From an uncultured Mediterranea sp. (GTDB taxonomy: Bacteria; Bacteroidota; Bacteroidia; Bacteroidales; Bacteroidaceae), in assembly GCA_946056155.1 (NCBI GenBank), contig CAMGIP010000004.1:1-44199 (forward strand): a stretch of DNA of 44,199 nucleotides, written 5' to 3'. Below the pieces are notes generated by a model that saw only the letters and a program-made list of their open reading frames with translations, searched no databases and was not told the DNA's origin. Numbering within the stretch: position 1 is the first letter of the stretch; each line of letters begins with the position of its first letter. The position numbers and the translations under genes are program-made. Positions 1 to 8,741 of the stretch are shown in pieces.

Positions 1-196
1 ATAATGAATTAATTATATAAATAAGAATAGTAACAATAAGAAAAAGGAGGCAAAGTTAGATATACCCTTTTTTCTAACTGAGATACTGAGATTGAGATAG
101 ATCAGCCCACAAAAAACATAAAAAGTGCATTTTCCTTTAAGTAGTCCATCGGGGCCAGTTGTCTATTTAATGAATCGCACCAAAAAGAGAACCATT
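1..196. other. AT-rich non-coding stretch upstream of a gene remnant
   Basis: No reading frame here resembles a known protein, and all three forward frames carry stops before the downstream remnant (for example at 119-121, 198-200 and 202-204). The composition is strongly A/T-rich to about position 120. Three heptamers of the form TGAGATA / CTGAGAT / TGAGATA lie at 79-99. This looks like an intergenic region joined to the 3' part of a gene by a deletion. Confidence 0.5.
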
Positions 197-689
197 ATGA
201 ATAACATGTTCAACAGAATCATCCGAATGTTTGCCTCGTCGGCACACGGCCAAGCGCTGACGGGCGAGCGAGCGTCTGGGTCCAGCCTCGAGTACCGGCA
301 AACTGCTGGCCATTGACGGCGTGCCCTATCACCTCAACGAGGGATTGGCCGAGCTGTTCAACTATGGCATTGTACAGGCCTACTACTGCACCTCCTACTC
401 CAACCTGCAGAGCCGATTCAACAACGCATACGCCAACGGGTGGAAACCTGAGCAATACATCTTCACCGAGGACTTTGAAAAGAGTTGGCGTACAGGAGGA
501 GAGGCAAACTACAAGGATGCAGAGGGCAACGTGATGCCTTCGCTGATAGGTATGGCACGCTTCCAGCCCGAACAGGGCCGGAAGGGAGGATGCGGCTCCT
601 ATCACATGGAGTATGAGTACAACCATACCGATGAAGAGTATAAATATTTGAGACAAGCCATACAGATTATGAATCCTGCTGCCCATTGA
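197..689 (+). pseudogene. 3' remnant of a GH18-like endo-beta-N-acetylglucosaminidase lipoprotein
   Basis: About 140 residues readable at 261-689 resemble the C-terminal end of Bacteroidetes GH18-like proteins of glycan utilisation loci: GKLLAIDGVPYHLNEG, then NYGIVQAYYC, then an FTEDFEKSW segment. A stop at 258-260 closes this frame upstream. Residues that could continue the alignment (NMFNRIIRMF) lie in another frame from 197, so a frameshift near 265-275 is likely. The signal peptide and the DxxDxDxE catalytic strand are missing, and 1-196 does not encode them. The next gene is a DUF1735/LamG lipoprotein, a usual partner of GH18 proteins. The family call rests on the C-terminal segment only. 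Confidence 0.6.
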
Positions 690-722
690 GCAGCAATAAC
701 CAATGAATAAGAATCATAGCTT

Positions 723-1847
723 ATGAAACGCAAATTATTGATGATAATGGCCATTGCATCACTCTTGGCGGGATGCAAGAACGCAGACGAACTGCAGGAT
801 GTGGTCTTCTTTACCGGAACATAGACTTCGCCTGCCGCCAAATATGCCATTGATGGTCCCTCAGACATCGGTCTGAGCATATCGGCTACGTGCAAAGTGA
901 CCAGCAATATCAAGGTGCATGTCCAGGCAAAACCGGAACTGGTAGAGGCTTACAACCGAGCCAACGGCAAAAACTACAAGCCGCTGCCCGAGGGATCCTA
1001 CAACCTGTCGGAAACTACCGTGGAGCTGTCCGAAGGAAAGTATGTTTCCAAACCCTTCCGTCTCTCCATCACTTCGACTGAACAGTTTGAGGAGGGTGTG
1101 ACCTACTGTCTGCCCGTATCTATTGTCAATGTCGAAGGGGGGATGCCGGTGTTGGAGAGTTCCAGAACCATCTACGCGATTATCAACCGCACCATCATCA
1201 CCTACGCGGCCAACCTGGCGGGAAAAGCATACTTTACCGTTCCCTTCAAGGATGATGAGAATCTGGAAACGGTCTCCCAGCTGACCATGGAGGCAAGGTT
1301 GAACGTCAAGGAGTTCCAATCGAGAAATCCCTTCATCAGCTCGGTAATGGGTATCGAAGAGCGCTTCCTGCTGCGCTTTGGTGACGTCAACATTGACAAG
1401 AACCAGATACAGCTGGCTGGAGGTAAATATCCGGTAACGGGTACCTTACAGTTTGAGACCAACAAGTGGTATCACGTGGCTGTAGTCTATGACGGAGCAC
1501 AAATCAGACTTTACATCAACGGTGAGCTCAATGCCTCTACGGATGCTCCGCGAGGGACAATTGACCTGACGGACAGCTATTCCGGCGGATTCCATATCGG
1601 CTTCTTGGCTGGTGGACGTATGCTGAACGGAACGGTGAGTGAAGTGCGCGTATGGACCAAGGCGCTGAGCGAGATGGAGATAGCCAACAACATCTGCTAC
1701 GTGGATCCCTCCTCTGAGGGTCTGCTCGCCTACTGGAGATTCAACGAAGGTACCGGTACCGAAGTGAAGGACTGGTCGGGCAACGGCTGGGATATCAAGG
1801 CTTCCGGTAGCATCACCTGGACAGAGGGTGTCCGTTGTCCGGAATAA
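723..1847 (+). pseudogene. DUF1735 + LamG surface lipoprotein, interrupted by in-frame TAG
   Basis: The ATG at 723 opens a lipoprotein signal ending in LLAGC (Cys18). Codon 34 (822-824) is TAG, and the same frame then continues without a break to the TAA at 1845-1847. Residues ~25-150 match DUF1735 (the BT_3987-like beta-sandwich found in Bacteroidetes glycan-binding or GH18-linked proteins). Residues ~155-370 form a LamG/concanavalin A-like fold with WYHVAVVYDG and VSEVRVWTKALS. Such proteins are cell-surface glycan-binding partners of SusCD loci. Continuous homology on both sides of the stop argues for a recent nonsense mutation. An internal start such as the GTG at 897 would give a protein without an export signal. 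Readthrough cannot be excluded from sequence. Confidence 0.75.
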
Positions 1848-1948
1848 TCGATCCTGACTTCAACCATACCACCAAACGCCGCAACTGCCCATGTGAGAGC
1901 GCATTTGCGGCGTTTGTATTTCTCATACACTACATTAAAACAACCCTT

Positions 1949-3643
1949 ATGAACAAAACTATTGATTCACTCCTGTTGATGTCTCCCTATGCCGCGGCAT
2001 GGGCACAGCCTCAGCCCCACGCCGGGAAACAGGCCGACTCCCAGCAACCCAACATCGTGTTCATCATGTGCGATGACCACGCCTTCCAATGTATCAGCGG
2101 ATACGGCAGCGAGTTCTCCAAACTGGCCCCTACGCCCAACATCGACCGCATAGCCAACCGGGGCATGCGCTTTGACCGGGCGTTTGTGGAAAACTCGCTT
2201 TCCACCCCGTCAAGGGCCTGTATCATGACCGGACTCTACAGCCATCAGAACGGGCAACGCCAGCTCAATGAAGGTATCGACAGCACCAAAACCTTCTTTA
2301 CCGAACTGCTGCAACAGGCCGGTTACCAGACCGCCATCGTCGGGAAGTGGCACATCGGATGTACCCCCAAAGGATTTGACTACTACCATATCTACAACGA
2401 CCAGGGACAGTATTACAATCCCCAGTACTGGGGCAACACCACCAACCACCAGTTTGTCGTGGAAGGGGGGTACTCTACCGACCTTACCACAGACCATGCC
2501 ATCCAATTCATGGAGCAACGCGACCCGTCGCGCCCCTTCTGTCTGATGCTGCACCACAAGGCGCCTCATCGCAACTGGCTGGCCGATACGAAATACTTAG
2601 GCATGTACGACGGAGTGAATTTCCCACTTCCGGCCACATTCTATGACGACTACGCTACCCGTGGTTCTGCTGCGCGTACCCAAAAGATGTCGATTGACAA
2701 GGATATGCGTTGGGAGCAGGACCTGAAAGTTCCCGAACTATTAGATACTACCAACATCGATTCCAAGGACTCTTACCGCGGGCTGATGGGTGAAATCAAC
2801 CGGATGACATCCCGGTAGCGTACCGCATGGGGTGCCTACTATTTTCCCCGCAACCGTCAGTTGCTGCAATCCCAACTGACTGAAAATGAGCTGGTCGAGT
2901 GGAAATACCAGCACTATATCCGGGATTATATGACGGTCATCCATAGCGTAGATGAGAACGTTGGGCGCGTGCTTGACTATCTCGATAAGCATCATCTGAC
3001 GGAAAACACGTTGGTGGTATATACCTCGGACCAGGGGTTCTACATGGGCGAACATGGATGGTTCGACAAGCGGTTCATGTATGAAGAGTCGTTCCGCACT
3101 CCCCTGATTATATCCTATCCCCGAATGATTAAACCGGGCGGCGTATGCACCAAACTGGTCCAGAATATCGACTATGCCCCTACATTGCTGGCCCTTGCCG
3201 GGGTGGAACAGCCGTCGGAAATGGTGGGACGCTCGCTCCTCCCGCTGTTTGAGCGGTCAGACGAGGTAAAGGCGTGGCGCAAGAATCTCTATTACCACTA
3301 CTACGACTATCCGACCTTCCACATGGTGCGCAAGCATGATGGGGTACGGACAGAACGTTACAAACTGATTCATTTCTATGGCAAGGGAGGTGAAGAGGCA
3401 GTCTCAGAGAGCAAATACATGAACATACCCGGTACGCACGAACATTCAGCCATGCTCTATCTGCGCTCATTGGGCTATTTTGAGCCTGTTGATGAAGCTG
3501 TGGATTACTATGAACTCTACGATTTACAGAACGATCCTCACGAGACCCACAATCTCTTTGGAGCACCGGAATACAAGAAGATTACCCGTAAACTGCAACA
3601 GGAACTGACCAACTATCGCAAGCAGTTACAGGTCGATGAGTAG
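1949..3643 (+). pseudogene. S1-family serine-type sulfatase, interrupted by in-frame TAG
   Basis: From the ATG at 1949 the frame has a short signal-like N-terminus and metal-binding residues in FIMCDDH (Asp42, Asp43). The maturation motif S-T-P-S-R follows at residues 85-89, where Ser85 would be oxidised to formylglycine by an anaerobic maturase, then MTGLYSHQNG and GKWH. Codon 290 (2816-2818) is TAG. The frame then runs on in phase to the true stop at 3641-3643 and includes SDQGFYMGEHG and the C-terminal subdomain. The whole would be about 563 residues, normal for the family. HHKAPHRNW and the GH18/GH92 setting suggest a GlcNAc-6-O-sulfatase-like enzyme (S1_11), from recognition only. The truncated product lacks half the fold and should be inactive. 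Confidence 0.8.
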
Positions 3644-3730
3644 AGAGTAATGCTTCTGGTTCATTTAGCTTTTCCTTGAAATAATCAGCGGTAGAGTGAC
3701 CTCTTTTACCGTCTTGACTGTATTACTAAT

Positions 3731-3769
3731 GTGGAGTGTTGAAAATGGTTTATCTTTTCGACACTCCAC
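3731..3769 (+). terminator. 15-bp stem hairpin between sulfatase and GH92 genes
   Basis: Arms at 3731-3745 and 3755-3769 are complementary over 15 positions, with a single G-U pair, around a 9-base loop. A short T-rich run follows (to ~3781). It lies 90 bases past the sulfatase stop and 27 bases before the GH92 start. It is best read as a transcription terminator, or as a leader stem of the GH92 transcript. Confidence 0.65.
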
Positions 3770-3796
3770 AGTATTGTTTTTGAAACCTTATACATT

Positions 3797-6064
3797 ATGC
3801 TATCTATGAACCATAATTTCTGCTTCAACAAAACGGGGCAGCGGGGTGATGCCTTCTGGAAGGTTCTCACACAGCACGCTGCCAAAGGAAAATCGCTCTT
3901 GATAGGCACTTCCCTTCTGGCCTCGCTCTTCATGGGCGGAGCCTGCGTTCCTGCCCCCCAAGAGGAGATGGAGCCGCTTACCGGCTTTGTGGACCCCTAC
4001 ATCGGTACGGGCGACCACGGACATGTATTTCTCGGGGCCAACGTGCCCTTCGGCTTTGTGCAGTTAGGACCTACGCAGCCCTGCCGCGGCTGGGACTGGT
4101 GCTCGGGCTATCACCACTCCGACTCGGTACTCATCGGATTCAGCCATACCCACCTGAGCGGTACGGGTATCGGCGAACTGGGCGATGTAGCATTCCTGCC
4201 TGTAAAGAGTGAACAGCAACAGAGCGTGCGCTTCAGTCACGAACAGGAGACGGTGGAGCCGGGCTACTACGCTGTGCGGCTCAAAGAAGAGGGGGTGCTG
4301 ACCGAGCTGACAGCTACCCCCCGCACGGGATTCCACCGCTACAGCCTCACCTGGCCACAGGATACGCTGCACCTGCGCCTCGACTTGCGACAGGGCATCG
4401 GATGGGATGCCATGACCCAAAGCGACTACACGCTGGTCAACGATACGCTCATCACAGGACGGCGATTCTCTACCGGCTGGGCCAAGGACCAGAAGCTCTT
4501 CTTTGCCGCACGATTCTCTTCACCCGTGGTCAAGGCGGTGATGCCGTCGGACAGCATTGCCCTGCTCTCGTTCATCCCTCAGGAGGGATCGCTCCTGGTG
4601 AAGGTGGGACTATCGGCCACAAGCTGCGAAAACGCGTTGCTCAACCTCGACAGCGAGAACCCAGGATGGGACTTCGCTGCGGTACGCCAAGAGGCAGACC
4701 GGCTCTGGAACAACGAACTGGGCAAGATACGCATCTCCACGTCTGACGCGGTGTGCCGACGCATCTTCTACACCTCACTCTATCACACCATGGTGGCTCC
4801 CTCTATCTTCTGCGATATGAATGGGGACTACAGGGGTGCAGACGGGGAGGTTCACCGGAAGGCGGACTTTGTCAACTATACCACCTTCTCGCTTTGGGAT
4901 ACCTACCGGGCAGCACACCCCTTGGCTACCCTGATTCATCCGGAACGGTTGCGCGACTGGGCGGAGACAATGCTGCACATCTGCGACGAGCAGGGCAAGC
5001 TGCCGGTATGGCATCTGATGGGGTGTGAGACCGACTGTATGGTGGGCAATCCGGCCATCCCTGTGCTGGCTGACATGCTGCTCAAAGGGGTGAAGATGGA
5101 CCGCATGAAGGCGTTGCAGGCGATGATGCGGTCGGCTCTGTTGGATGAGCGGTCGATGGGACTGCTGAAGCAGTATGGCTACATCCCCTTCGACAAGGAG
5201 CCGACCAACGAAACCACGGCTAAGGGGCTGGAGTATGCGCTGGCCGACGGCTGCATCGCCCAGGTGGCGCTGAAGTTGGGCGTAGAGAAGGAGGCGATGC
5301 AGTTTGCCCACCGGGCCAACAGCTTCACCCACTACTTCGACAAGGAGAGCCGCTTCATGCGGGGACTCTCCTCGGAAGGCAAGTTCAGCGAACCGTTCGA
5401 CCCCTTCTACACGGCTCCGGGCAAGGGGGACTATACGGAGGGTAATGCCTGGCAGTATGCCTGGTTGGTGCCGCACGATGTGCACGGCCTCATCCGTCTC
5501 TTCGGCGGCGAGGAGCCCTTCGTACAGAAGCTCGACTCACTCTTCGTTGTGGAGGGTGACCTGGGTGCTGAGGCGGCTCCCGACGTATCGGGACTGATTG
5601 GCCAATATGCGCACGGCAATGAGCCGAGCCACCACGTCATCTACCTCTACCACTATGCCGGACAACCTTGGAAAGCAGCTCCACGGCTCAGGGAGGTAAT
5701 GGAGACACTTTACCACGATGCACCCGCGGGTATCTGTGGCAACGAGGATGTGGGACAGATGTCGGCCTGGTATGTGCTCTCCTCCATGGGGCTCTATCAA
5801 GTGGAGCCGGCGGGAGGCAAATACATCATCGGTTCGCCCCTCTTCGACGAGGCCTCCATCCGGGTGGCCGACGGCAAGAGTTTCCGCATCGTGACCCACC
5901 ACAACAGCAAGGAGAATATCTACATCCAGCGGGCATCGCTCGACGGAGAGCCCTACTCCAAGAGCTATCTCCTGCATGAGCAGATCATGAAGGGAGGAAC
6001 GCTGGAACTGCAGATGGGACCCGAACCCTCGGATTGGGGCACCCGTCCTGAAGATAGACCGTGA
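3797..6064 (+). CDS. GH92 alpha-mannosidase lipoprotein
   Basis: This 755-residue protein spans the full GH92 family, calcium-dependent exo-acting alpha-mannosidases that trim N-glycans or mannans. The N-terminal beta-sandwich starts at GFVDPYIGTGDHGHVF and includes GFSHTHLSGTG. The (alpha/alpha)6 barrel has GCETDCMVGNP, TEGNAWQY (Glu548, equivalent of the catalytic acid) and GNEDVGQMSAW (648-658, carrying the acidic base region). A hydrophobic stretch ending in FMGGAC (Cys50) suggests lipidation and a periplasmic or surface location, although the ~30-residue segment before it is unusually long. The ATG at 3797 is used because no better-placed ATG precedes the hydrophobic run. The linkage (alpha-1,2, 1,3 or other) cannot be told from sequence. 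The GH3 gene follows 93 bases later, probably in one transcript. Confidence 0.93.
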   Translation: MLSMNHNFCFNKTGQRGDAFWKVLTQHAAKGKSLLIGTSLLASLFMGGACVPAPQEEMEPLTGFVDPYIGTGDHGHVFLGANVPFGFVQLGPTQPCRGWDWCSGYHHSDSVLIGFSHTHLSGTGIGELGDVAFLPVKSEQQQSVRFSHEQETVEPGYYAVRLKEEGVLTELTATPRTGFHRYSLTWPQDTLHLRLDLRQGIGWDAMTQSDYTLVNDTLITGRRFSTGWAKDQKLFFAARFSSPVVKAVMPSDSIALLSFIPQEGSLLVKVGLSATSCENALLNLDSENPGWDFAAVRQEADRLWNNELGKIRISTSDAVCRRIFYTSLYHTMVAPSIFCDMNGDYRGADGEVHRKADFVNYTTFSLWDTYRAAHPLATLIHPERLRDWAETMLHICDEQGKLPVWHLMGCETDCMVGNPAIPVLADMLLKGVKMDRMKALQAMMRSALLDERSMGLLKQYGYIPFDKEPTNETTAKGLEYALADGCIAQVALKLGVEKEAMQFAHRANSFTHYFDKESRFMRGLSSEGKFSEPFDPFYTAPGKGDYTEGNAWQYAWLVPHDVHGLIRLFGGEEPFVQKLDSLFVVEGDLGAEAAPDVSGLIGQYAHGNEPSHHVIYLYHYAGQPWKAAPRLREVMETLYHDAPAGICGNEDVGQMSAWYVLSSMGLYQVEPAGGKYIIGSPLFDEASIRVADGKSFRIVTHHNSKENIYIQRASLDGEPYSKSYLLHEQIMKGGTLELQMGPEPSDWGTRPEDRP

Positions 6065-6157
6065 AACCGCTCTTCAACCTAAACAGAGTTGGCAAGTTGA
6101 CGAGATATTTGTCAATCCCTACTTCGTATCAATACTACACTTAAAACTATATCAACC

Positions 6158-8497
6158 ATGAATATTCGGCATTTGATTATTACCTGTAGCCTGATGGCTA
6201 CTTTCGGTTGGGCAGAAGCCCAAGAATTGCCATACAAGAATCCATCGCTCCCTGTGGAGGAGCGAGTTCACGACCTGCTTTCGCGCATGAGCGTAGAGGA
6301 GAAAGTGGGACAACTGCTCTGTCCGCTCGGCTGGGAGATGTATCGGCGCGACGGCGAGGAGGTTACGGTCTCCGAAGAGTTCAAGAAACTGGTAGAGGAG
6401 CAGCACGTGGGTATGCTCTGGGCTGTCTATCGGGCAGATCCCTGGACCAAGAAGACCTTGGACAACGGACTGAATCCGCAACGGGCGGCCAAGGCGGGCA
6501 ACGCCTTACAACGCTACGTGATGGAGCATACGCGCTGGGGCATTCCGATGTTCCTGGCCGAGGAGGCTCCCCACGGACACATGGCCATCGGCGCCACCGT
6601 CTTCCCCACAGGATTGGGCATGGCGGCTACCTGGAGCCCAACACTCATCCGGCAGGCGGGTGAGGTCATTGGTAAGGAGGTGCGTCTCCAGGGGGGACAC
6701 ATCAGCTACGGACCGGTACTGGACCTGGTGCGTGATGCCCGCTGGTCGCGCGTGGAAGAGACCATGGGCGAAGACCCTGTGCTGGCCGGCACTTTAGGAG
6801 CTGCTATGGTGAAGGGACTGGGTGGTGGAGAGCTATCCAAGCCCTACAGCACCATCGCCACGCTGAAGCATTTCCTGGCCTATGCCATACCCGAAGGGGG
6901 ACAGAACGGCAACTTCACCTCCATCGGCCCGCGCGAACTGCATGAACAGTTTCTCCCTCCCTTCCGTCAGGCCATCGAGGCGGGAGCACTCTCGGTCATG
7001 ACCTCTTATAACTCCATCGACGGCACGCCCTGTACGGCCAACCGCTCGCTCCTGACCGACCTGCTGCGTGACAAATGGAAGTTCGGCGGCTTTGTGGTGA
7101 GCGACCTCTACAGCATCGAGGGCATCCACGGCAGCCATTTCGTGGCTCCAACCATCGCCGATGCGGCCCGCATGGCCTTGGAAGCCGGATTGGATGTGGA
7201 CCTGGGTGGTGATGCGTTCCGCACCCTCAAAGAGAGCGTGCAGCAGGGAACGGTGACACCGGCTCAGCTGGACCAAGCGGTGGCCCGTGTGCTGCGCCTG
7301 AAGTTTGAGATGGGTCTCTTCGAGCATCCCTATGTGGATGAGCAGACGGCCGGACGTGAGGTGTGTAGCAAGGCTCACATGCAGGTGGCCCGCGAGGTGG
7401 CCCAGGCCTCCATCACGCTGCTCAAAAACGAGAACGGACTGCTGCCGCTGAGCAAGAAGATAGGCAAGGTGGCGGTGGTGGGTCCCAACGCGGACAATGT
7501 CTATAACCTCCTGGGCGACTATACGGCGCCGCAGGAGGAGGGGAACGTGAAGACGGTCCTGTACGGGGTGTTGAGCAAGCTCAAGCCGCGTCAAGTGGAA
7601 TATGTGAAGGGGTGTGCCGTCCGCGATACGACACAGAGCACCATCGCTGAGGCGGTAGCCGCAGCCCGTAAGGCGGACGTGGTGATTGCCGTAGTAGGCG
7701 GAAGTAGTGCCCGCGACTTCAAGACATCGTATCAGGCCACAGGGGCTGCCATCACAGACCGTAATGCGGTAAGCGACATGGAGTGTGGCGAGGGGTACGA
7801 CCGCGCTTCGCTCTCCCTGCTGGGTCGCCAGCAGGAGCTGCTGACGGCACTCAAGGCTACGGGCAAACCGCTCGTGGTGGTCTATATCGAGGGTCGCCCG
7901 CTCGACAAGGTGTGGGCTTCGGAGAAGGCGGATGCCTTGCTCACGGCCTACTATCCGGGTCAGGAGGGAGGTCTGGCCATTGCTGACGTAATCTTCGGCG
8001 ACTACAACCCCGCAGGAAGGCTTCCGGTATCGGTACCCCGCTCGGTTGGTCAGGTACCGCTCTACTACAACAAGAAGGCTCCGCGCAACCACGACTACGT
8101 AGATCTGCCAGCCACTCCGCTCTATGCCTTCGGCTACGGTCTGAGCTACACCACCTTTGCCTACAGCGCATTGCAGGTGGAGCCCGATGGAAAGGGCAAC
8201 TATACCGCCAGCTTTGTGGTGAAGAACAGCGGCAGTTGTGACGGCGAGGAGGTGGCCCAGCTCTATCTGCACGACGCGTATGCCAGTGTGGTACAGCCGC
8301 TCATGCAGCTGAAACATTTCGAGCGTTTCTTCCTCAAGAAGGGGGAGAGCCGCACCCTCCGCTTCACCCTTACGCCCGAGGATTTCTCGTTGGTCAATGC
8401 CCAGATGCAACGGGTGGTTGAGCCTGGGCAGTTTGAGATTATGGTCGGTGCCGCTTCCAACGACATCCGGCTGAAGCAGACCCTCAACATCCCCTAA
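6158..8497 (+). CDS. GH3 beta-glycosidase (beta-glucosidase type)
   Basis: This 779-residue secreted GH3 enzyme has a signal peptide ending near GWAEAQ. The TIM barrel contains the conserved KHFLAY and GGFVVSDLYSIE, with Asp316 as the expected nucleophile. The second alpha/beta domain has GEGYDRASLSLLGRQQEL, and a C-terminal fibronectin III-like domain ends the protein. Domain order and length match three-domain beta-glucosidases and beta-xylosidases. It lacks the KHFPG-H motif of NagZ-type beta-N-acetylglucosaminidases. It should remove terminal beta-linked sugars from oligosaccharides in the periplasm. It follows GH92 by 93 bases and ends before a strong terminator. The exact substrate is unknown: beta-glucosides or beta-galactosides exposed during glycan breakdown are possible. 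Confidence 0.92.
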   Translation: MNIRHLIITCSLMATFGWAEAQELPYKNPSLPVEERVHDLLSRMSVEEKVGQLLCPLGWEMYRRDGEEVTVSEEFKKLVEEQHVGMLWAVYRADPWTKKTLDNGLNPQRAAKAGNALQRYVMEHTRWGIPMFLAEEAPHGHMAIGATVFPTGLGMAATWSPTLIRQAGEVIGKEVRLQGGHISYGPVLDLVRDARWSRVEETMGEDPVLAGTLGAAMVKGLGGGELSKPYSTIATLKHFLAYAIPEGGQNGNFTSIGPRELHEQFLPPFRQAIEAGALSVMTSYNSIDGTPCTANRSLLTDLLRDKWKFGGFVVSDLYSIEGIHGSHFVAPTIADAARMALEAGLDVDLGGDAFRTLKESVQQGTVTPAQLDQAVARVLRLKFEMGLFEHPYVDEQTAGREVCSKAHMQVAREVAQASITLLKNENGLLPLSKKIGKVAVVGPNADNVYNLLGDYTAPQEEGNVKTVLYGVLSKLKPRQVEYVKGCAVRDTTQSTIAEAVAAARKADVVIAVVGGSSARDFKTSYQATGAAITDRNAVSDMECGEGYDRASLSLLGRQQELLTALKATGKPLVVVYIEGRPLDKVWASEKADALLTAYYPGQEGGLAIADVIFGDYNPAGRLPVSVPRSVGQVPLYYNKKAPRNHDYVDLPATPLYAFGYGLSYTTFAYSALQVEPDGKGNYTASFVVKNSGSCDGEEVAQLYLHDAYASVVQPLMQLKHFERFFLKKGESRTLRFTLTPEDFSLVNAQMQRVVEPGQFEIMVGAASNDIRLKQTLNIP

Positions 8498-8613
8498 GGA
8501 GAGTGCAGGTCAGCTTGAACATTTTCTCAGATTGATACTGGTTCAATAACCCAAACATAGCCTTGCCAACGGAACAATCAGCACAATTCATAACAGATTG
8601 GTAAATGCAGTTG

Positions 8614-8668
8614 ATCCCCTCCATCGCCTCTCTCACAATGAAAAGATGGAGGGGATTTTTGTCTTTTT
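8614..8668 (+). terminator. Rho-independent terminator after GH3 gene
   Basis: A perfect 12-bp stem (8614-8625 with 8645-8656) and 19-base loop are followed by a broken T tract (TTTTTGTCTTTTT). It lies 117 bases past the GH3 stop and ends the glycan-degradation block. Confidence 0.88.
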
Positions 8669-8703
8669 AGCTCCCCAAGGAGAATAATCTCCCGCTTTTT
8701 GTG

Positions 8704-8711
8704 TATGTTTG
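8704..8711 (+). promoter_or_regulatory. Bacteroidetes -7 element, TATGTTTG
   Basis: It matches TAnnTTTG exactly and sits just after the terminator and 30 bases before the ATG at 8742. A transcript starting ~7 bases downstream would exclude the in-frame TTG at 8709 as a start. No clear -33 TTG was seen. Confidence 0.5.
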
Positions 8712-8741
8712 TATCAGAATTCACCAAAAGCTGATGTCACA

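Noticed and set aside
723..3643. TAG reassigned as a sense codon in this organism
   Set aside because: Intact genes in the same window (for example those ending at 18050, 21996, 23812 and 34574) use TAG as their natural stop, so general reassignment is not tenable.
6833..8410. 525-codon open frame antisense to the GH3 glycosidase gene
   Set aside because: It arises from GC-rich codon usage opposite the enzyme gene. No start signal or family resemblance was seen.
8498..8613. Possible tRNA-like GGTTCAA segment near 8540
   Set aside because: No cloverleaf can be drawn around it: the flanking bases do not form acceptor or anticodon stems.
8709..8741. TTG at 8709 as start of the repeat-containing protein
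   Set aside because: It lies inside the TATGTTTG promoter element. The ATG at 8742 (or 8769) is downstream of the expected transcription start.
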